Below, in pieces: positions 1 to 8,241 of a stretch of 64,000 nt of DNA. Numbering within the stretch: the stretch's first letter is position 1; every line of letters begins with the position of its first letter. Made by a program: the position numbers and the translations under genes. The notes below the pieces were generated by a model that saw only the letters and a program-made list of their open reading frames with translations, made no database searches and was not told where the DNA came from. This DNA comes from Kribbella sandramycini (GTDB lineage Bacteria > Actinomycetota > Actinomycetes > Propionibacteriales > Kribbellaceae), in assembly GCF_013131805.1 (NCBI RefSeq), contig NZ_JABJRC010000007.1, positions 1 through 64,000 of the forward strand. Reading direction: 5' to 3'.

Positions 1-91
1 TCGTGTACCCCGAAGGGCCTTACCGCTCGACTTGCATGTGTTAAGCACGCCGCCAGCGTTCGTCCTGAGCCAGGATCAAACTCTCCGTTGA
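1..91 (-). rRNA. 16S ribosomal RNA, 5' end only (partial)
   Basis: Read on the minus strand, this stretch contains the universal 16S 5' segment AGAGTTTGATCCTGGCTCAG, followed by the conserved sequence leading to the first variable helix. The gene runs off the left edge, so only about 90 nt are present. The mature 5' end is placed near 91 by alignment with the E. coli numbering of the AGAGTTTGAT segment and may be off by a few bases. The variable part with CCCTTCGGGGTACACGA fits a Nocardioidaceae/Kribbella-type 16S, as far as memory allows. Confidence 0.97.
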
Positions 92-300
92 AAAATATGA
101 CAACCAGCAAGCTGGAATGTCGACAACTTCGAACTGACCCTTTGAACATCAGAGACAATCAAACTGACTGAATCCATGAATTATCAAAGGAATCCGTCAC
201 AGAACAAAGACATCCCACACCCAAAGTCCAAAGGACCAGGGCTAGGAAGATTCGCCGATGCCTGTGAACGGGGTTAATGCTGTATTTCGGCATTGACTTT

Positions 301-322
301 CGGCACGCTGTTGAGTTCTCAA
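301..322 (-). promoter_or_regulatory. rRNA leader conserved box (processing/antitermination region)
   Basis: On the minus strand the leader contains TTGAGAACTCAACAGCGTGC, a box found upstream of 16S genes in many actinobacteria and associated with leader folding and rRNA processing. It lies between the rrn promoter and the 16S 5' end. The conservation is recalled knowledge; the exact role here is inferred. Confidence 0.55.
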
Positions 323-380
323 GAATCGGACGCTCACCGCACTTCAAACTTTCATTCGAAGCTCCGGGGCAACTCGCCCA

Positions 381-409
381 ACTTTACTGTTTCGTCCAGA
401 CCCGGTCAA
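381..409 (-). promoter_or_regulatory. rRNA operon promoter (sigma-A type)
   Basis: Read on the minus strand there is a -35 element TTGACC (positions 404-409) and a -10 element TAAAGT (381-386) separated by exactly 17 bp. It lies about 290 bp upstream of the mature 16S 5' end and points into the rRNA operon. The spacing and hexamers match vegetative actinobacterial rrn promoters. The rest of 92-780 shows no gene I can support. Confidence 0.75.
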
Positions 410-782
410 ATCGGGCTTTTCGAGCCAGTCTCCCCGTGTCTCAGCGACCGATTCGAGCCTAGAGGCGCGATTCGGCTGCGAGAGCCTTAGGGGGTTTGTC
501 GGTGCGACCGGCCGCTTTCGCGTCCTGCGCTCGCTCCCAACAAGAAGAACATTACTGACTCTCCGGGTGCAGATGCAAATCGAGGTCTGGAGCTCCTCTC
601 ACCACATCCGTCACACGCGTCTCCGCGAGCGACATCTCCATCATCCCCCGCCGCGCAAGCGACTTTCCGGGGGACCGGATGACGAGGTGGGAGGCGCTCG
701 TACCGCCTCCCCACCTGTCACGTACCGCACCGCCCAGCAGACGCCTCTCGGCGTGTGGCCGCTCGTAGCGGCGAAAGTTGGA

Positions 783-803
783 GCCCGGGGTCTTGAACCG
801 GGC
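783..803. terminator. Hairpin after the beta-lactamase-like gene
   Basis: A perfect 6-bp inverted repeat, GCCCGG (783-788) and CCGGGC (798-803), sits 30-50 nt downstream of the stop codon of the minus-strand hydrolase gene. There is no long T tract, as is usual for GC-rich actinobacterial terminators. It would also insulate the rrn promoter downstream. Confidence 0.4.
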
Positions 804-834
804 GGCATCAGGTGTAACCGGGGTGCCCCGCGAG

Positions 835-2148
835 CTATTCCCGGTGGCAGGCTCGTTCGACTCCGGACTGGAGGAAGACCAGCGCCCCGTCCCGGATCTC
901 CAAGCGGGCATCGGTCGCCGTCGGCATGAACTCCGTGGCCGACAAGGCCACGAACCGGAGAGGCGGCTGCCCGTCGAAGGTGACCAGCAAGCTGTTCCCC
1001 TGCGGGACGGCCGCGAGCCGCAGCCCGCCGTCCAGCACATAGTCACCGGCGAGAGCTTCGAGCGCCTCGGCCGTCGGAACCGCGACCTGCCAGTCCAGTG
1101 GTTCGTAATCGACCCAGCCGAACGCGGCGCCGGCTGCCGCGGAGGCCCGCATCGACAAGTGGCCGCCGTTGTCGGAGTTCGTCATCACGGCCAGGCCGTC
1201 ACCACTCTCCCGGTCCAGCACGAGATTGCAGCGGTAGCCGGCGTTGCCGCCGCTGTGCCCGAACAACCGTCCATCGGCGGTGACGAAGACTCCGAGCCCC
1301 GCGTGGGACAGACCCGCCATCGGTCCTTCCACCGCAATCTGCGGTCGCAGCAGCTCTCGCGCCAACTCCGGCGACAGCAGCGCACCGTCGACGCCGGCAT
1401 ACGCACGCCGGACGCCGATCGCAAAGCGAGCCAGGTCCGCGGACGTCGTCCAGAGCCCGGCGGCCGCGAGCTCGGGATAGACGTGCCATCCACCGTCGAT
1501 GGGCCTGCCGAGTTCGTCATGGGCCAGCGCAGCTCTGGACTCCAGCTCGGCCGGCAATGGTTGGGCGTAGTCGCTGTCGAGCATGCCCATCGGCTCCAGC
1601 ACCAGCTCACGCATCAGTTCGCGGAAGGGCCTGCCGGTGACATCTTCGAGCAGCAGCTGAATGATCGACGTACCACCGCCGGAGTAGGCGAACTGCATCC
1701 CCGGGATGCGATCGGCGCGCGGCCCGGCCGTGTTGCTCGGCGGGGTTCCTTCGAGGATCTGCACTGTCGTCGGCAACGGCGAACCTGGGCGGTATCCGGG
1801 GAACCCCGGCACCGACAGGCCGCCGCTGTGGCTGGCGAGCTGCCGCAAGGTGACGGCGGGCTGCCAGCCACGAGTCGGTGGAACCTGCCAGGACTTGAGC
1901 TGCCGATTGACATCGGCGTCGAGCTCGAGGACGCCGCGATCGACCAACCGCAGCATCGCGACCACGGCAATCGGTTTGCTGATCGAGGCGGCCTGGAACA
2001 GCGACGTCGCCTCGACCGGGCGATCTGCCCCGAGGACGCCGGCCACGCCGGTCGAAGCGATCTCGCCGCCCTTGACCACGACCCAGCTGACGCCGGGCAC
2101 CCCGAGCTCCTCGAGATCCGCGCCGATCTGCTCCCGCACTGCGTCCAC
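835..2148 (-). CDS. Serine hydrolase, beta-lactamase (class C) / esterase family
   Basis: This 437-aa protein has the serine beta-lactamase/penicillin-binding-protein fold signature. The nucleophile motif SISK is at residues 55-58, the YSG motif at 155-157, and HSG at 298-300 stands in for the usual KTG. The spacing fits class C beta-lactamase-like esterases and D-peptidases, a broad family that includes EstB-type esterases, so the substrate cannot be assigned. The N-terminus lacks a signal peptide, which suggests a cytoplasmic enzyme. The start is a GTG at 2148 behind a strong GGGGGAGGG ribosome binding site. It is the last gene before the rRNA promoter and stands alone. Confidence 0.9.
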   Translation of the reverse strand: MDAVREQIGADLEELGVPGVSWVVVKGGEIASTGVAGVLGADRPVEATSLFQAASISKPIAVVAMLRLVDRGVLELDADVNRQLKSWQVPPTRGWQPAVTLRQLASHSGGLSVPGFPGYRPGSPLPTTVQILEGTPPSNTAGPRADRIPGMQFAYSGGGTSIIQLLLEDVTGRPFRELMRELVLEPMGMLDSDYAQPLPAELESRAALAHDELGRPIDGGWHVYPELAAAGLWTTSADLARFAIGVRRAYAGVDGALLSPELARELLRPQIAVEGPMAGLSHAGLGVFVTADGRLFGHSGGNAGYRCNLVLDRESGDGLAVMTNSDNGGHLSMRASAAAGAAFGWVDYEPLDWQVAVPTAEALEALAGDYVLDGGLRLAAVPQGNSLLVTFDGQPPLRFVALSATEFMPTATDARLEIRDGALVFLQSGVERACHRE

Positions 2149-2185
2149 GTTCCCTCCCCCAGGGAACGCTATGCCGACGCGGGGA

Positions 2186-2419
2186 CTATCTCGACGGCTG
2201 CGGCGCGTCGCAGTCGATCTTCGGGTTCGCGCCGATGTAGTTGAGCGGGCCGGCCACGATGGTGACCAGTGTCGTGCCGACCTTCGCGCAGGTCGCGTCG
2301 GAACCGGAGAAGTAGCTTCGCTGGGCGGCCGCGGCCAAGCCGATCAGCAACCACACGGCGACGATCAGGGCGACAGTTCTGGAACCTGTCGTGGACGCTC
2401 TCCGCGTACGCATTTCCAC
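2186..2419 (-). CDS. Small membrane protein, unknown function
   Basis: This 77-aa protein has a short basic N-terminus, then one hydrophobic segment at about residues 17-33 that could be a signal anchor, and an extracytoplasmic tail with two cysteines that could pair. It starts at an ATG at 2419 behind AGGAGG. I do not recognise a family. It lies 37 nt upstream of the beta-lactamase-like gene and downstream of the KTSC gene on the same strand, so co-transcription is possible. Confidence 0.55.
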   Translation of the reverse strand: MEMRTRRASTTGSRTVALIVAVWLLIGLAAAAQRSYFSGSDATCAKVGTTLVTIVAGPLNYIGANPKIDCDAPQPSR

Positions 2420-2492
2420 CTCCTGGGCTGGGCGATTGATCCCCGTGTGGAACGTGCACCCAGTTCCCGCGCGGGCGGAAGTGGAAACGGTG

Positions 2493-2741
2493 TCAGAGCT
2501 CGCGGCAGCGATACTTCGGCTTGATCTCGCGGTTCACGTAGGCGCCGATACTGGCCGCGGCCATCAGGGCGGCGTACGTCGGCTGCGCGACGTCGAAGTA
2601 CTGGTAGACGGAGCCGTTCACATACTCGAGCTCGAGCGTGCCGGCGGACCAGCCGACCGAACGGATACTCGACGAATTCACCGGACGCCGCCGCACTCCG
2701 AACTCCCCTCGCCGATCAAGCCGAGCGCTGTGTGTCCCCAT
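2493..2741 (-). CDS. KTSC-domain protein
   Basis: This 82-aa protein contains a KTSC-type domain across about residues 21-82. The core VNSSSIRSVGW is followed by a strand ending VYQYFDV, an Ala-rich helix and a closing NREIKPKYRC. KTSC domains are small and often occur alone or fused to nucleic-acid enzymes; their role is not well defined. The first 20 residues are basic and may be untranslated if an internal start is used. The gene overlaps the upstream HTH regulator gene by 26 nt, implying coupled expression. Confidence 0.7.
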   Translation of the reverse strand: MGTHSARLDRRGEFGVRRRPVNSSSIRSVGWSAGTLELEYVNGSVYQYFDVAQPTYAALMAAASIGAYVNREIKPKYRCREL

Positions 2742-3063
2742 TCTCCAGCCGGGCCAGCACCCGGGCCAGGTCGACGATCACGGTGTTGAGCTCGCTCAGG
2801 GCGTCCGGATCGATCGAGGCCGGCGCCGCTTCGATCCCGAGGATGGCCGCGAAGCGGAGTTTGGCGTCGGGCAGGGCATCGCGCAGCAGGGTGTCGAGGG
2901 CCTCCTGCAGGTGCGGGCTCGGGACCATCTCCGGTCTGTCCCGCCATTTGGTCACCGTGCGTGCCGAGATGCCGAGCTGCTCCGCCAGCGCCTCATTGGT
3001 CAGCCGCAGCGCCGATTGCAAGGCGTGCGTATGCCGGCCGGTCCACTGGTCGATGACTGTCAT
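2716..3063 (-). CDS. HTH-domain DNA-binding protein (putative regulator)
   Basis: This 115-aa protein carries a helix-turn-helix at about residues 23-45: NEALAEQLGISARTVTKWR is a typical XRE/transposase-like HTH with the recognition helix TVTKW. The rest is helical with no clear ligand domain. It overlaps the start of the KTSC-domain gene by 26 nt in another frame, so the two are probably one transcript. It may regulate itself and its neighbour. The target is unknown. Confidence 0.7.
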   Translation of the reverse strand: MTVIDQWTGRHTHALQSALRLTNEALAEQLGISARTVTKWRDRPEMVPSPHLQEALDTLLRDALPDAKLRFAAILGIEAAPASIDPDALSELNTVIVDLARVLARLENGDTQRSA

Positions 3064-3170
3064 CGAGTATCACTCCTTGCGCGTTGGTCACTCCTTGCAA
3101 TCAGCCTACGGCGATCCGGTGACCGTCGGGGGTCCGAATTTCTTCCCTGTGGATACCGGTTGAGTTCCTG

Positions 3171-3500
3171 GTGGAGGCAGCGGCCCGGACGTTGACTTGG
3201 GCCATGGACGAGATCACCGGTAGGACCGCAACGCTCACGCGGCGAAGTTCGCGGCGGCGGCATCTGAAGATCGCGAGCAAGGCCGGTCCGCGCTGCTTCC
3301 AGCTGGTGCGGCATGTGGATGTCTCCGGCGTCAGCGGGACGGGCGTCGTCGCCGAAGGAGTCGAATGGACGGATGGCTCGGTCGCGCTGCACTGGGGCGG
3401 GCGCTACCCGACGACGACCGTCTGGCCCGACGGGATCGACGCGCTGGTCAGCGTCCACGGGCACAACGGAGCCACCACGATCCGCTGGCTGGACGAATGA
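3171..3500 (+). CDS. Conserved hypothetical protein
   Basis: This open frame of up to 109 aa opens with GTG at 3171, or ATG at 3204 giving 98 aa. The C-terminal part from FQLVRHVDVSGVSGTGVVA to IRWLDE has a beta-strand-rich pattern I recall from stand-alone actinobacterial proteins of unknown function, with alternating hydrophobics and a Trp-rich core. It is transcribed towards the multi-gene signalling cluster, with stop codons 57 nt apart. No function can be assigned. Confidence 0.6.
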   Translation: MEAAARTLTWAMDEITGRTATLTRRSSRRRHLKIASKAGPRCFQLVRHVDVSGVSGTGVVAEGVEWTDGSVALHWGGRYPTTTVWPDGIDALVSVHGHNGATTIRWLDE

Positions 3501-3556
3501 GGCGCCCACGGTTCCGGTGCGGCGGGCCAACCCTGCTGACGGCTCGCCGCATCGGC

Positions 3557-4738
3557 CTACTCCGAGTAGAACTTCTCGCGGTACTGGTCGCCCTGCGTCG
3601 CCGAGCCGTTCTGGCCGGGGCCGACGGCGGGGCGCGCGGTCGTCCCGTTGGCCGCCTGCCGATGCTCGTGCGGTGGTTCGACGGACGGCTCGGACGTCGT
3701 CTCGGCGTTCGAATCGGTCGACTGGCCGGCGCTCGGATGGCTGGGCAGGCCGACGGCCGAATCGGCAGCCGGGCCGGGGTTCGGATCGGTCGGCGGGCCG
3801 GCGTTCGGCTCGGCGGACGGTTTTGGATGCGGCGCGGCGGACGGCGTTGTCGGCGGTTCGGCGGGCGGCTCGGGCTGGTTGGCGGGTCGGCCCGCTTCGA
3901 GCTGATCGACCGCCGCGGTGAATTCGAGCTCCGCCCGGGTGGGTGCGGTCCGCTCGACGGCTTGTGCCGAGTCGCGCCGGGGCGGGAGGTCGTTGGCCGC
4001 GGCCGACAGGTCCGCGAGCGTGTCGAGCAGGCCCAGCGCGTTCTCGACCTGGCCAGGGTGGTTGACCAGCCACCAGACGGCCGCCGATCCAGGCGACGCG
4101 AAGACGTCCTCCTTCAAGTAAGCGCGCTTGTCCTGCTCCATCCGCCGTTCCAGCAAGGTGGTCTGCTCATGCCGATGCAGGGCGGCAAGATGCTGCAGGT
4201 GCCGCTGATCGGCGTCCGGCAGCCGCAACCGGATCTCGGTCGCCCAGCAGCGCACCTGTCCCTTGTCGTCGAGCGCGGGCTCGCCGAGGATCGCCGCCAG
4301 CCGGTGCTGGTTCAGCGCCTCCTCCGTGACCTGCAGGCCCGTCGTCAACGCGCGCGCACGCTCGAGCAACGCATGGACAGCGACCGCGCCAAGGTCCGCA
4401 TGCCGCGATCCCGCGAGCACAGTCGACCACTGCACCACAGCCGAGAAGCTGAACTGGAAGTCCGCGGACGCCGAGGGCAATCGGACGTCGACCACGGTCC
4501 GAGTCGGTGGCCCGGAGAACACCGGGTCCGGCAACACGACCGGGGCCGGCGCAGCCGGTGCCGCAGCTACAACAGGTTTCGGCGGATCGGGCTGTTTCCA
4601 CACCACCGCCAGCAACACCAACAAGACCACGGCCAAGACGACCGGCGCCCACGACGGCAGCCCGGCTATCCGCGCCACGACGTACAGCACCAGCACCAGC
4701 GCAGCAGCAGTCAGAAGAGTGTTCCGGTGCAGCTTCAT
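3557..4738 (-). CDS. Membrane-anchored protein with C-terminal Gly/Gln motif (paralogue of 5237-6259)
   Basis: This 393-aa protein has two adjacent N-terminal membrane segments (about residues 6-24 and 30-47), a conserved cytoplasmic-type domain (about 80-255), then a Pro/Ser/Asn-rich linker of roughly 100 residues. It ends in TQGDQYREKFYSE, resembling the short motif at the ends of the cyclase-like and P-loop proteins of the same cluster. The central domain is clearly homologous to the gene at 5237-6259: both share a beta-rich start, a helix rich in R/L/A, the pattern LPxAxQxHL, and AVVWWLxxH near the end. The layout is loosely reminiscent of SPFH/band-7 proteins, but I could not confirm this. 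It is the last gene of the cluster. Confidence 0.8.
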   Translation of the reverse strand: MKLHRNTLLTAAALVLVLYVVARIAGLPSWAPVVLAVVLLVLLAVVWKQPDPPKPVVAAAPAAPAPVVLPDPVFSGPPTRTVVDVRLPSASADFQFSFSAVVQWSTVLAGSRHADLGAVAVHALLERARALTTGLQVTEEALNQHRLAAILGEPALDDKGQVRCWATEIRLRLPDADQRHLQHLAALHRHEQTTLLERRMEQDKRAYLKEDVFASPGSAAVWWLVNHPGQVENALGLLDTLADLSAAANDLPPRRDSAQAVERTAPTRAELEFTAAVDQLEAGRPANQPEPPAEPPTTPSAAPHPKPSAEPNAGPPTDPNPGPAADSAVGLPSHPSAGQSTDSNAETTSEPSVEPPHEHRQAANGTTARPAVGPGQNGSATQGDQYREKFYSE

Positions 4739-5236
4739 GATGGTGTTCCTTCACCGCGTCAGGCGGACGTCAGCGGATCAACCAATGCGTACCGAACGGC
4801 TCCCCGTTCCTACGCCGCCCAGGCCACCGGCAACCCAGACCACAGACCTCGCCCTCACGACGAGTCCCCCAAAAGTCTCACACGCCCACCCGCCCGCAGC
4901 CGCCCCCTGCGTGTCGCCCACCCCGACCATTTCCCCACCCCACCCGTTCCCCCACCAAGCGACCCGAGCCCACTCCCCCGCACACACCCACGTCCCAAGC
5001 CGAAAGCCCCCTCCCGCCCTCAACTCCCCGCAGGCGCCCGGCCGATTCCCTCCACCCGGCCGGACGCCCACCCCTCCGACGCACCCCACCCGTCCCCCGC
5101 TCCCCCCGTACCTCGGCGGACCAGCGAAGGCGAGTTCGCCCGCCGAGCCGGGTGCCCGACCAAACTCCACCCGGCCGGGCACCCACCCTCATCCCAATCC
5201 CACCCGACCAAACTCCACGCGGCTGGGCCCCCTCCC
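4739..5236. other. C-rich, G-poor spacer between two paralogous genes
   Basis: This 498-bp gap is strikingly C-dominated on the plus strand, with many CCCC and CCCAC runs, and is unlike every other intergenic region in the window. On the minus strand, the sense strand of the flanking genes, it is G-rich. A near-perfect direct repeat of about 26 bp lies at 5155-5180 and 5203-5228. Minus-strand frames through it give only Gly-rich low-complexity peptides with no recognisable domain, so I do not call a gene. Confidence 0.6.
5155..5228. repeat. Imperfect direct repeat, two copies of about 26 bp
   Basis: The copies at 5155-5180 and 5203-5228 both read CCCGACCAAACTCCAC and then CGGC-GGGC with two substitutions. 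They lie in the C-rich spacer between the paralogous membrane-protein genes. They could reflect slippage during expansion of the spacer. Confidence 0.6.
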
Positions 5237-6259
5237 TTACCCCTCGGTCCGCGCTCCGTCCGACGTTGGCGGTCCCTCGACCGACGCCCGGCCGTTCGCC
5301 GCTGCGGCCGTCTGTGGGGCTGGTGCGGGCCAACGCTCGGCGCTCGCCGGTGTCTCGCGCGACGGCTCCGGCGGCTCCGAGTCCGGTGGGTGGTCCACGA
5401 TCGGGCGGAGGGTTGGGAGCTTGTACTTGTCTCGTAACGCCGTCGCGAGATCGGTCAGACCGGTCTGCTCGAAGGCCTCGGCGAGACTGTGCGCGGCCGG
5501 TTTTCGGGCCTGCTCGGCGAGATTCTCGATCGCCTCGATCAGCGATTCGAGGTCGACGGCTCCGTCCGCTGCGGGCTCGCCGGTGGCCAGCCGGGACAGC
5601 CGGGTGAGGACATCGGCGAGCTCGACCGCACGTTCGACCGAGCCTTCATGCTGAGACAGCCACCACACGACCGCGGAGGCCGGCGTCCGCAGCGCGTCCT
5701 CGCGCAGGTAGGTGCGGATCCTCGTCTCGTTGACGGCGCTGACCTCCCACAACAGCCCGTCGCGATGGGCCTCGTCCAACTTGGCGAGGTGCTGCTGGAC
5801 GGCCTCGGGAAGGGTCAGGAGGACGTCGGTCGCCCAGACCTCGAGCTCCCCCGGCGTCTCCGCTTCAGGGCGCCCGATCCGCGCGGCAAGCTCGTGTTGG
5901 GCGAGGGAGTACTGGATCGGTCGCCATCGGCTCGTCACCTCGCGGGCCTGTCGAAGGACGAGCTCGCGGGCGAGATCGCCGTGATACGTCTCGGGCTTCA
6001 CCGCGTTCCAGTGCACGGTCGCCGAGAGTTCGAGGAACACGGTCTCGTCGGCTGTCGGCAGTCCGCTGGTGGTCAGCAGCGACGTGTGCGAGTTGTCCTC
6101 GGCGGGCTGCCGTTGCACGGCCCAGCGGTACGCAATCCATCCGATCGCCCCGACAGCCGCAGCCAGAACGACGCCGAGCCATCCCAGCTTGGCGATCGTC
6201 CAGATCACAGCGACCAGCAGCGGCAGCGCCGCGGCAACGAGTTTGCGATTCAGGTTCAT
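5237..6259 (-). CDS. Membrane-anchored protein (paralogue of 3557-4738)
   Basis: This 340-aa protein starts at ATG 6259, which overlaps the stop of the P-loop gene as ATGA; a longer upstream frame is ignored for that reason. It has two N-terminal hydrophobic segments (about residues 7-22 and 26-46), a conserved domain (about 70-250) shared with the next gene, and a short Pro-rich tail. Unlike its paralogue it lacks the terminal GDQ-type motif. The shared features include the strand pattern LSATVHWN versus FSAVVQWS, a long R-rich helix, LPEAVQQHL, and ASAVVWWLSQH. It is probably held at the inner membrane with the domain facing the cytoplasm, and is translationally coupled to the P-loop protein. 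Confidence 0.82.
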   Translation of the reverse strand: MNLNRKLVAAALPLLVAVIWTIAKLGWLGVVLAAAVGAIGWIAYRWAVQRQPAEDNSHTSLLTTSGLPTADETVFLELSATVHWNAVKPETYHGDLARELVLRQAREVTSRWRPIQYSLAQHELAARIGRPEAETPGELEVWATDVLLTLPEAVQQHLAKLDEAHRDGLLWEVSAVNETRIRTYLREDALRTPASAVVWWLSQHEGSVERAVELADVLTRLSRLATGEPAADGAVDLESLIEAIENLAEQARKPAAHSLAEAFEQTGLTDLATALRDKYKLPTLRPIVDHPPDSEPPEPSRETPASAERWPAPAPQTAAAANGRASVEGPPTSDGARTEG

Positions 6260-8241
6260 GAGTCGGCCTCCGGCGCGATCAGTCGCCGGCCGCGCCGGAC
6301 GAGTTCTTCGACAACTTGGGCGGTCCGGCGACGAATCGGATCGTCGCCGCGCACGTCGAGCCACTCGAGCGTTGTCGTGAACAACGCGTCCAGCAGCTCG
6401 CGGTGGTGGGCGCAGACCTGGGCGAGCAGCCGTTGGACGGCGTCGGCGTCGGACGACCGGCCTTCAGTCAGAGCTTCGGCGTACGCCCGCAGCCACAGCC
6501 GGAACAGCGTGCTCTGGCGCGTGCCTTCGCTTTCCAGCAAGGCCCGCTGCCATCCGGCGACGATCCGTTCGAGTGCTGCCGTGCCACGGAATATCGACAG
6601 CAGCTCCGGGGCCGCGACCGCCGCGAACTTGGCCGGATCGAACCGCCAGCGTTCGAGAACGGCGTCGATCACGGCAAGGCGGCGCCCCGGCTCCGCTGCC
6701 AGTTGCCTGAGCCCGTCCTGGGCGGCCAAGCGAACGTCAGGCGCCGAATGATCGGCCAGCCAGAACAAGCGGACCACGGCCTGGTCGAGGTACCGCTCGG
6801 CGAGAATCTTGACGCAGGCCGAGACCACGATCGCTGCCCGGCCGTCCGACAGCCGGGCGTCCCGCGACCAGCCGTACAGCAACTGCCGGGCCGCCGGGGC
6901 AGTTCCGTCGTCGTCGAGGAGTTCTTCGAGCAAGGTGTACGCCGCGGACCGCTGCGACTGGTACCGGTCGTCGGACCATTTCTCGACCAGGCGGACGGCC
7001 AGGTCGGCATCCCGCGTCCGCCGGCACTGTGCACCAAAGCGGCGTGCGACGGTCGCCATGTCGAACCGGTCGAGCGTGCCGACTCCCGACTCCACGAGGT
7101 CGCCGACCCAGCCGGTCAGTCGGCCGCGCAACCACGGCATTTCGTCCCAGAAGTGCCGCAGCACCTCGGCCGGAAGCTCCAGATCCCTGAAAAGGAGCCG
7201 CTGGCCCGGCTCTGGCGTCACCGACAGCTCGAGCGTCAGCTCGGCAAGTGCCTGTTCGACCCGCGGTACTTCGAGGGCGTGATCCTCGGTGTCGGCAACC
7301 CGAAGCGACTCCAGAAGCCGTTCCTGCGCCAGAAAGACCGTCTGCAACGAGAAACCGTGCAAGAGGGCCGCCGCGATCAGCAGTGCGCGAGGTCGGGCCG
7401 CTTCCAACGACTTCACCGCGTAGGCCACCCGCTGCCGGCGTTTCTCGGCCGAGTTGAGGATCTCCGCGAGCAGCGCGTCCGTGGCGATCCCCGGGCGCGC
7501 ATGCCGCGCCTCGCGAACCCGATGCACCACTCGGACCAGTGCATCGATACTCGACGAGCCGAAGGCGTCGCGATATCCGGAGAGGTCCGTCGCCGACAGA
7601 CCTTCGGCGGCGAACCGGCGGCGCAGGATCTCGAGCATGTCCGGGCGGCGAATCTCGACCACGAACGGCAACAGCTCGGTCTTCAAGCTCTCGCCGTGCG
7701 GGTGCGGCAGAATCGCGACGAGCTTGGCTCGCCGCTGCTCGAGCGCGGGTTGCAGCGCCGGCAGGTAGTCCTGCAGCTCGGCGAACGACTCGCCGTCGGC
7801 CTCGGAGAGATCCAGCACCAGTCGATCGTCGTCGCGGACGTCCTCGGCTTCGAAGATGCGTCGCTCGACCGCGACCGCCGACGTCTCCCGATCAGGCGAA
7901 ATGAAGCGGACGACGGTGTCCGCGGTGATGCCGGTTCGCAGCAGCATCAGCGCGGCTGCGTTGCGCCCAGTGCCCGCGGCCCCACTCAAGATGACCAGGC
8001 CGTCCGACCTCGCCAGCACGGTTGCCGCCCGCTGGAATCCCGGGGGTGCGACGAACCTGTCCGCGAGTTCGCGGAGCGAGGCCGGCGTGACACTCGTGAC
8101 GCGGGGTTTCCGCGGGCGGCTCTCGTAGTACCGGATGTCGTTGAGCTGATTGCCGGTGCCGGTGTGGATCGGTCCGTCGCTGTGGTTGACCTCGGTCCGA
8201 GGCGGCTCGACTGCTTCCGCGACCGGCGGGGCCTCGGTCAT
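6256..8241 (-). CDS. Large P-loop (STAND/NLR-like) protein with N-terminal GPIHTGTGNQ motif
   Basis: This 661-aa protein has three parts. Residues 1-45 are disordered and carry GPIHTGTGNQLN (23-34). Residues 55-260 look like a P-loop NTPase: a strand LVILSG leads into GAAGTGRN (87-94) in the Walker A place, and LVLDL (141-145) could be Walker B. The remainder is helical, rich in Leu/Ala/Arg, with repeat-like character. The Walker A lysine is replaced by Arg and the following Ser/Thr by Asn, so ATP hydrolysis is doubtful though nucleotide binding may persist. ATGA overlaps couple it to the cyclase-like gene upstream and the membrane gene downstream. It is best read as the central sensor or switch of the cluster. 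Confidence 0.8.
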   Translation of the reverse strand: MTEAPPVAEAVEPPRTEVNHSDGPIHTGTGNQLNDIRYYESRPRKPRVTSVTPASLRELADRFVAPPGFQRAATVLARSDGLVILSGAAGTGRNAAALMLLRTGITADTVVRFISPDRETSAVAVERRIFEAEDVRDDDRLVLDLSEADGESFAELQDYLPALQPALEQRRAKLVAILPHPHGESLKTELLPFVVEIRRPDMLEILRRRFAAEGLSATDLSGYRDAFGSSSIDALVRVVHRVREARHARPGIATDALLAEILNSAEKRRQRVAYAVKSLEAARPRALLIAAALLHGFSLQTVFLAQERLLESLRVADTEDHALEVPRVEQALAELTLELSVTPEPGQRLLFRDLELPAEVLRHFWDEMPWLRGRLTGWVGDLVESGVGTLDRFDMATVARRFGAQCRRTRDADLAVRLVEKWSDDRYQSQRSAAYTLLEELLDDDGTAPAARQLLYGWSRDARLSDGRAAIVVSACVKILAERYLDQAVVRLFWLADHSAPDVRLAAQDGLRQLAAEPGRRLAVIDAVLERWRFDPAKFAAVAAPELLSIFRGTAALERIVAGWQRALLESEGTRQSTLFRLWLRAYAEALTEGRSSDADAVQRLLAQVCAHHRELLDALFTTTLEWLDVRGDDPIRRRTAQVVEELVRRGRRLIAPEADS

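Noticed and set aside
783..860. tRNA-like segment with GGTTCAAG on the minus strand
   Set aside because: No acceptor, D-arm or anticodon arm can be drawn; the inverted repeat is better read as a terminator hairpin.
4778..5333. Gly-rich minus-strand open frames in the C-rich spacer
   Set aside because: They reflect the base skew of the spacer; no start signal, domain or coding-type third-position pattern is convincing.
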